Below the pieces are notes generated by a model, which was given only the letters and a program-made list of their open reading frames with translations, was not told the DNA's origin and did not search any database. 64,000 bases of DNA from Chitinophaga sp. LS1 (GTDB lineage: Bacteria > Bacteroidota > Bacteroidia > Chitinophagales > Chitinophagaceae). The stretch lies in NCBI RefSeq assembly GCF_034274695.1, contig NZ_CP128362.1, forward strand, positions 5,396,501 to 5,460,500. The letters run 5' to 3'. Within the stretch, counting starts at the first letter, position 1. Each line of letters begins with the position of its first letter. Made by a program: the position numbers and the translations under genes. This document shows positions 61,249 to 64,000 of this stretch, piece by piece.

Positions 61249-61504
61249 ATTATTAGTGCCATTTTGCTTCCTTATCTGATGGCAATACGAAGTAAACAGA
61301 TATGGTGTGAAAAGGTTGTTAAAGTCTTGATTTTAAGGTAATTTTAAGAAATTTATTTTTAGAATATGAGGGATTGTTTTGTAAGCTGTGAATAGCTGAC
61401 AATCAGGGGGGATTTTGCAAAGGTGAGGGGGAATTCTGTAGAGATTCTGGAAATTCTTTTATATATAGGAGAATAGGAACCCGGTTGGGATGATATTATA
61501 ATCA

Positions 61505-62434
61505 TTACTGTCTGAACGACTCCCGAAATGCCAGCGGCGACATCCCCGTTTTCACTTTGAAAATTCTACTGAAAGACTGCGGGTGCTCAAACCCCAGTTC
61601 ATAAGCAATCTCACTAACTGACAATGTTGTTGTTGATATCCGTTCTCTTGCCACTGCAATCAATTTATCCTGAATATGCTGCTGGGTATTCCGCCCTGTT
61701 GCTATTGTCAACAATGTACTGAGATAATTACGGGAAAGATGCAATTGGTCGGCGATCTGCTGTACCGTTGGCACGCCGGAACTGAGAAGTTTTGTACTGG
61801 AAAACGCTTCTTTCAGCAGATCGTCTAATCGTTCAAGCACCTGGTGATTCGCTATCTTACGTGTCAGGAACTGTCTGTGATAAAAGCGGTCGGCGTAGTT
61901 GAGTAAAGCCTCTACATGGTTGATAATAATATGCTGACTAAACTGATCCATATTCGCCTGATATTCCTGCCGGATATTTTGAAGAATGCTTACGATGGTC
62001 GCTTCTTCCTTGTCAGATAAGAACAATGCTTCGTTTACTGAATAGTCAAAGTAATCATATCTTTTGATACCTTTTGCCAGTGAGGTATGCCAGAGAAAGT
62101 CAGGATGGATCAGGAGCATCCATCCCTTTACTTCATTGCTGTCACCTGCCGCATCCTGCCCCATGCCAAATACCTGTCCGGGAGCCATGAAATAGAGAAC
62201 GCCTTCGTCAAAATCATAGCGGTGTTGTCCGTATTTCAGATTCAGATTGAAATTCCGTTTGAGCGCGATCACATAAAAGTCAAATACCATGGATTTGGAG
62301 ACTTCCAGAAACTCTGCATTGACAGCTGTTAATTCCAGCACACTGATCGATGGGTGCATGGGCGGCGGAAATTTTCTGAGTCGATGCAGTTCGCTGATGG
62401 AATGGATGCGAACAGGTGATGTGTTTTTCATCAT
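61505..62434 (-). CDS. AraC family transcriptional regulator
   Basis: 309 residues. N-terminal cupin-like sensor, then VPTVQQIADQLHLSRNYLST and LSVSEIAYELGFEHPQSFSRIF, the two helix-turn-helices of the AraC domain, closing KTGMSPLAFRESF. A second ATG one codon in is equivalent. It is upstream of the thioredoxin-ApbE operon on the same strand, 257 bases away, and downstream of the SnoaL-like gene, which could be its target. A piece of this gene type is duplicated at 58305-58372. Confidence 0.9.
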   Translation of the reverse strand: MMKNTSPVRIHSISELHRLRKFPPPMHPSISVLELTAVNAEFLEVSKSMVFDFYVIALKRNFNLNLKYGQHRYDFDEGVLYFMAPGQVFGMGQDAAGDSNEVKGWMLLIHPDFLWHTSLAKGIKRYDYFDYSVNEALFLSDKEEATIVSILQNIRQEYQANMDQFSQHIIINHVEALLNYADRFYHRQFLTRKIANHQVLERLDDLLKEAFSSTKLLSSGVPTVQQIADQLHLSRNYLSTLLTIATGRNTQQHIQDKLIAVARERISTTTLSVSEIAYELGFEHPQSFSRIFKVKTGMSPLAFRESFRQ

Positions 62435-62523
62435 TTAAAGCTATGTAGTTTAACGGCTTTTAAATTTGTTACAGGCAGGAAGGTTCATGTCCTTTCTGTA
62501 TACCCAGAGGATGCCCATCCCTA

Positions 62524-62934
62524 TCAATGGCCTTTCAACTTCCCTAACGCCATCCCCATATTACTCTGTACCCAATGCTCTGCATACTTTCCATCTTCTA
62601 TCCTGATAATTTCAATTGCTTCAAAGCTAATCGGCTCACCTGTTGCTGCGATCCCAAATAAATCCCCGCTATGGGTACCGCTAATCAGCTTATGGGTAAC
62701 CACCAGATCATTCTCTGCAATCTGCCTTAATTTAGTCACTTTTATATTTGATAACCCCGCATGCAGTGCATTCAAAAAGTGATGAAAACTATCTTTTCCA
62801 TTTGGCATACCCGATTGAGCTGCATGGTTAATCACCTGGTCAGATACGAGTTCATCCATCGCAACAGTGTTATTTTGCTCAATACAAACAGTGTCAAAAT
62901 GGGAGATGAGTGCCTTGTTTTTTTCTACATTCAT
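62524..62934 (-). CDS. SnoaL-like/NTF2-fold protein
   Basis: 136 residues, typical of SnoaL-like ester cyclase/NTF2 folds. NHAAQSGMPNGKDSFHHFLN contains the conserved H and G positions; VVTHKLISGTHSGDLFGIAATG and EIIRIEDGKYAEHWVQ follow in the family order. The family includes polyketide cyclases and many uncharacterised small enzymes. Precedes the AraC regulator by 90 bases on the same strand. Confidence 0.85.
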   Translation of the reverse strand: MNVEKNKALISHFDTVCIEQNNTVAMDELVSDQVINHAAQSGMPNGKDSFHHFLNALHAGLSNIKVTKLRQIAENDLVVTHKLISGTHSGDLFGIAATGEPISFEAIEIIRIEDGKYAEHWVQSNMGMALGKLKGH

Positions 62935-63032
62935 GATTGTGATATTTGATTACAAAGGTCCGGTTCAGCCAGTAGAGGGACATAACCGGATGTAAGGAGT
63001 TTGTAACCGGATGTATGAATGTAATAAAAACA

Positions 63033-63068
63033 ACAAAGGCGGTCTCACCTGAGACCGCCTTTGTTTAC
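63033..63068. terminator. Bidirectional terminator
   Basis: AACAAAGGCGGTCTC / GAGACCGCCTTTGTT, perfect 15-bp stem with a 4-base loop, 13 bases past the barrel gene's stop. Confidence 0.8.
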
Positions 63069-63080
63069 AATAGCTATTTA

Positions 63081-63755
63081 TTAGAAACCGCCGAAGCTAA
63101 TTCCCACTGTATATGCCTTTACAGCATAAGTATTATTGGATTTGAATATATTGTTCAGTGCATAAGTGCCAAACAAGGCATAGTTGCCCCAACCAATCCT
63201 CGCTGTACCTGCAAACCGGATGGTATTAAACCAGTACTTGCTGCTTTCCACTTCTGTAACGTTGTGGCCTGTCTGGTTATTGACTAAACGTGTATGTGCA
63301 TTCAGCAGATAACCGGTTTTTACACCTACAGCCACTTTGAAACCTTTGTTGAGATTGTCCTGGCGTTGATGGAAACGCAGTTCCAACGGAATTTCAAGGT
63401 AAGTAGTCGCCATCTTGGAATGCTTGTAATTATCTGATGCCGTTCTGGATGGTGATGTCGTATTGGTGATATCGATCTTTTCTTTACTAAAGTAATAATG
63501 ATCAGAACCTATTCCCAAACCGGCACCGAGACTGAATTTACTTTCGCTCAAAGGAATATCATACATGAGCGCGACATTGAGGGTTCTGTTAAAGCCCATA
63601 TGAAGGGAAGAGGCACCGGTACCGTTCATATTCACATAACCAGCCTGGATAACCAGGTAATCTGCTGATTTCGCAACAGCACTCTTCAGTGAGCTTTGGG
63701 CGAAGGTTGTGTATGAAATACTGAGTAACCCAAATGCTAAGATGATTTTCTTCAT
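63081..63755 (-). CDS. Outer-membrane beta-barrel protein
   Basis: 224 residues. Signal peptide cut after FAQ. Amphipathic strands (FSLGAGLGIGSDHYYFS, TTYLEIPLELRFHQRQ, FKVAVGVKTGYLL) and a final YTVGISFGGF fit the PorT/outer-membrane protein beta-barrel family of Bacteroidota. Role unknown; likely structural or part of secretion. Monocistronic. Confidence 0.82.
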   Translation of the reverse strand: MKKIILAFGLLSISYTTFAQSSLKSAVAKSADYLVIQAGYVNMNGTGASSLHMGFNRTLNVALMYDIPLSESKFSLGAGLGIGSDHYYFSKEKIDITNTTSPSRTASDNYKHSKMATTYLEIPLELRFHQRQDNLNKGFKVAVGVKTGYLLNAHTRLVNNQTGHNVTEVESSKYWFNTIRFAGTARIGWGNYALFGTYALNNIFKSNNTYAVKAYTVGISFGGF

Positions 63756-63844
63756 GTTTAAGTATTAGTCGATTGTATTTGCCTCAAGCAGGTGTTTGAG
63801 ACGCCGAAGATAGAATTTATTGAAGAGTTAACCAATAGGTGCCC

Positions 63845-64000
63845 TCAACCCGGGAAGAAATCTCTGGTTAGCGGCGACAAATGTTCATGCTGCACCAGTG
63901 TATTGGTCGGGGTAACCCCCAATTTTGTAGATAAAATGCGTGGTCCGACAGAATGGATTTTCAGGATTTGTAGTATGGATGGGTCCAGTAAGCCCCAATT
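63845..64000 (-). CDS. C-terminal end of an unidentified gene
   Basis: Open frame entering from the right edge, last 51 residues, ending THLTRDFFPG-like (LSPLTRDFFPG then stop). The phrase GPRILSTKLGVTPTNTLVQH looks conserved rather than random. The rest of the gene lies outside the window, so no name is given. Confidence 0.45.
   Translation of the reverse strand, partial: NWGLLDPSILQILKIHSVGPRILSTKLGVTPTNTLVQHEHLSPLTRDFFPG

Overview
This window looks like a chromosomal segment of a Chitinophaga-like member of the Bacteroidota (Chitinophagaceae). The evidence is a T9SS type B (gliding-motility type) C-terminal sorting domain, SusB-type GH97 and GH92 glycosidases, TAnnTTTG promoter boxes typical of the phylum's housekeeping sigma factor, weak Shine-Dalgarno signals, DUF3570/DUF4266 proteins and a TonB-dependent receptor. 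No rRNA, tRNA or CRISPR array was seen.

Layout. 1-960: end of an IS110-type insertion sequence. 1010-6037: thioredoxin, DNA polymerase III alpha (dnaE) and an NlpC/P60 lipoprotein. 6160-18484: glycan and surface block with four family 2 glycosyltransferases, an oligosaccharide flippase, a YfhO-type membrane protein and a 1037-residue T9SS cargo whose PKD-like domain appears to be interrupted by a propeller. 18591-25971: small membrane protein, YhhQ-type transporter, an AT-rich islet with a SieB-like protein, Nudix hydrolase, short-chain dehydrogenase, CorA, a repeat-protein locus growing out of the 3' end of dapF, and dapF. 26235-33133: MarR regulator, TlpA-like protein, decayed genes, a SEC-C protein, and a GH97-GH92 pair. 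33363-39409: EamA transporter, acetyltransferase with YnfA, CoA-disulfide-reductase-like flavoprotein, nucleosidase, aldo/keto reductase. 39548-43005: a probable copper-uptake cluster (CNGKC protein, YtkA-like lipoprotein, OprC-like receptor). 43263-44077: a PIN-domain toxin followed by two tandem copies of a 53-residue protein. 44666-57700: fabV, alkene reductase with quinone reductase and AraC regulator, Lrp with a cysteine-synthase-like enzyme, bestrophin, universal stress protein, an hsp20 pseudogene, LysR. 57711-64000: a four-gene operon of thioredoxin, ApbE, DUF4266 and DUF3570, an AraC regulator, a SnoaL-like protein, an outer-membrane barrel and the end of an unidentified gene.

Two themes run through the non-coding DNA. 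First, several gene 3' ends carry tandem or dispersed repeats; at yhhQ, dapF and the EamA gene the repeat unit overlaps the end of the gene itself. Second, many gaps hold recognisable wrecks of genes: an AraC regulator, two acetyltransferase tails, a Crp/Fnr regulator, Hsp20, and a second AraC fragment. The best candidates for under-described biology are the ApbE/DUF4266/DUF3570 redox operon, the peptide-repeat locus behind dapF, the terminator-linked dispersed repeat family, and the toxin locus with a doubled small gene that differs only at silent sites.
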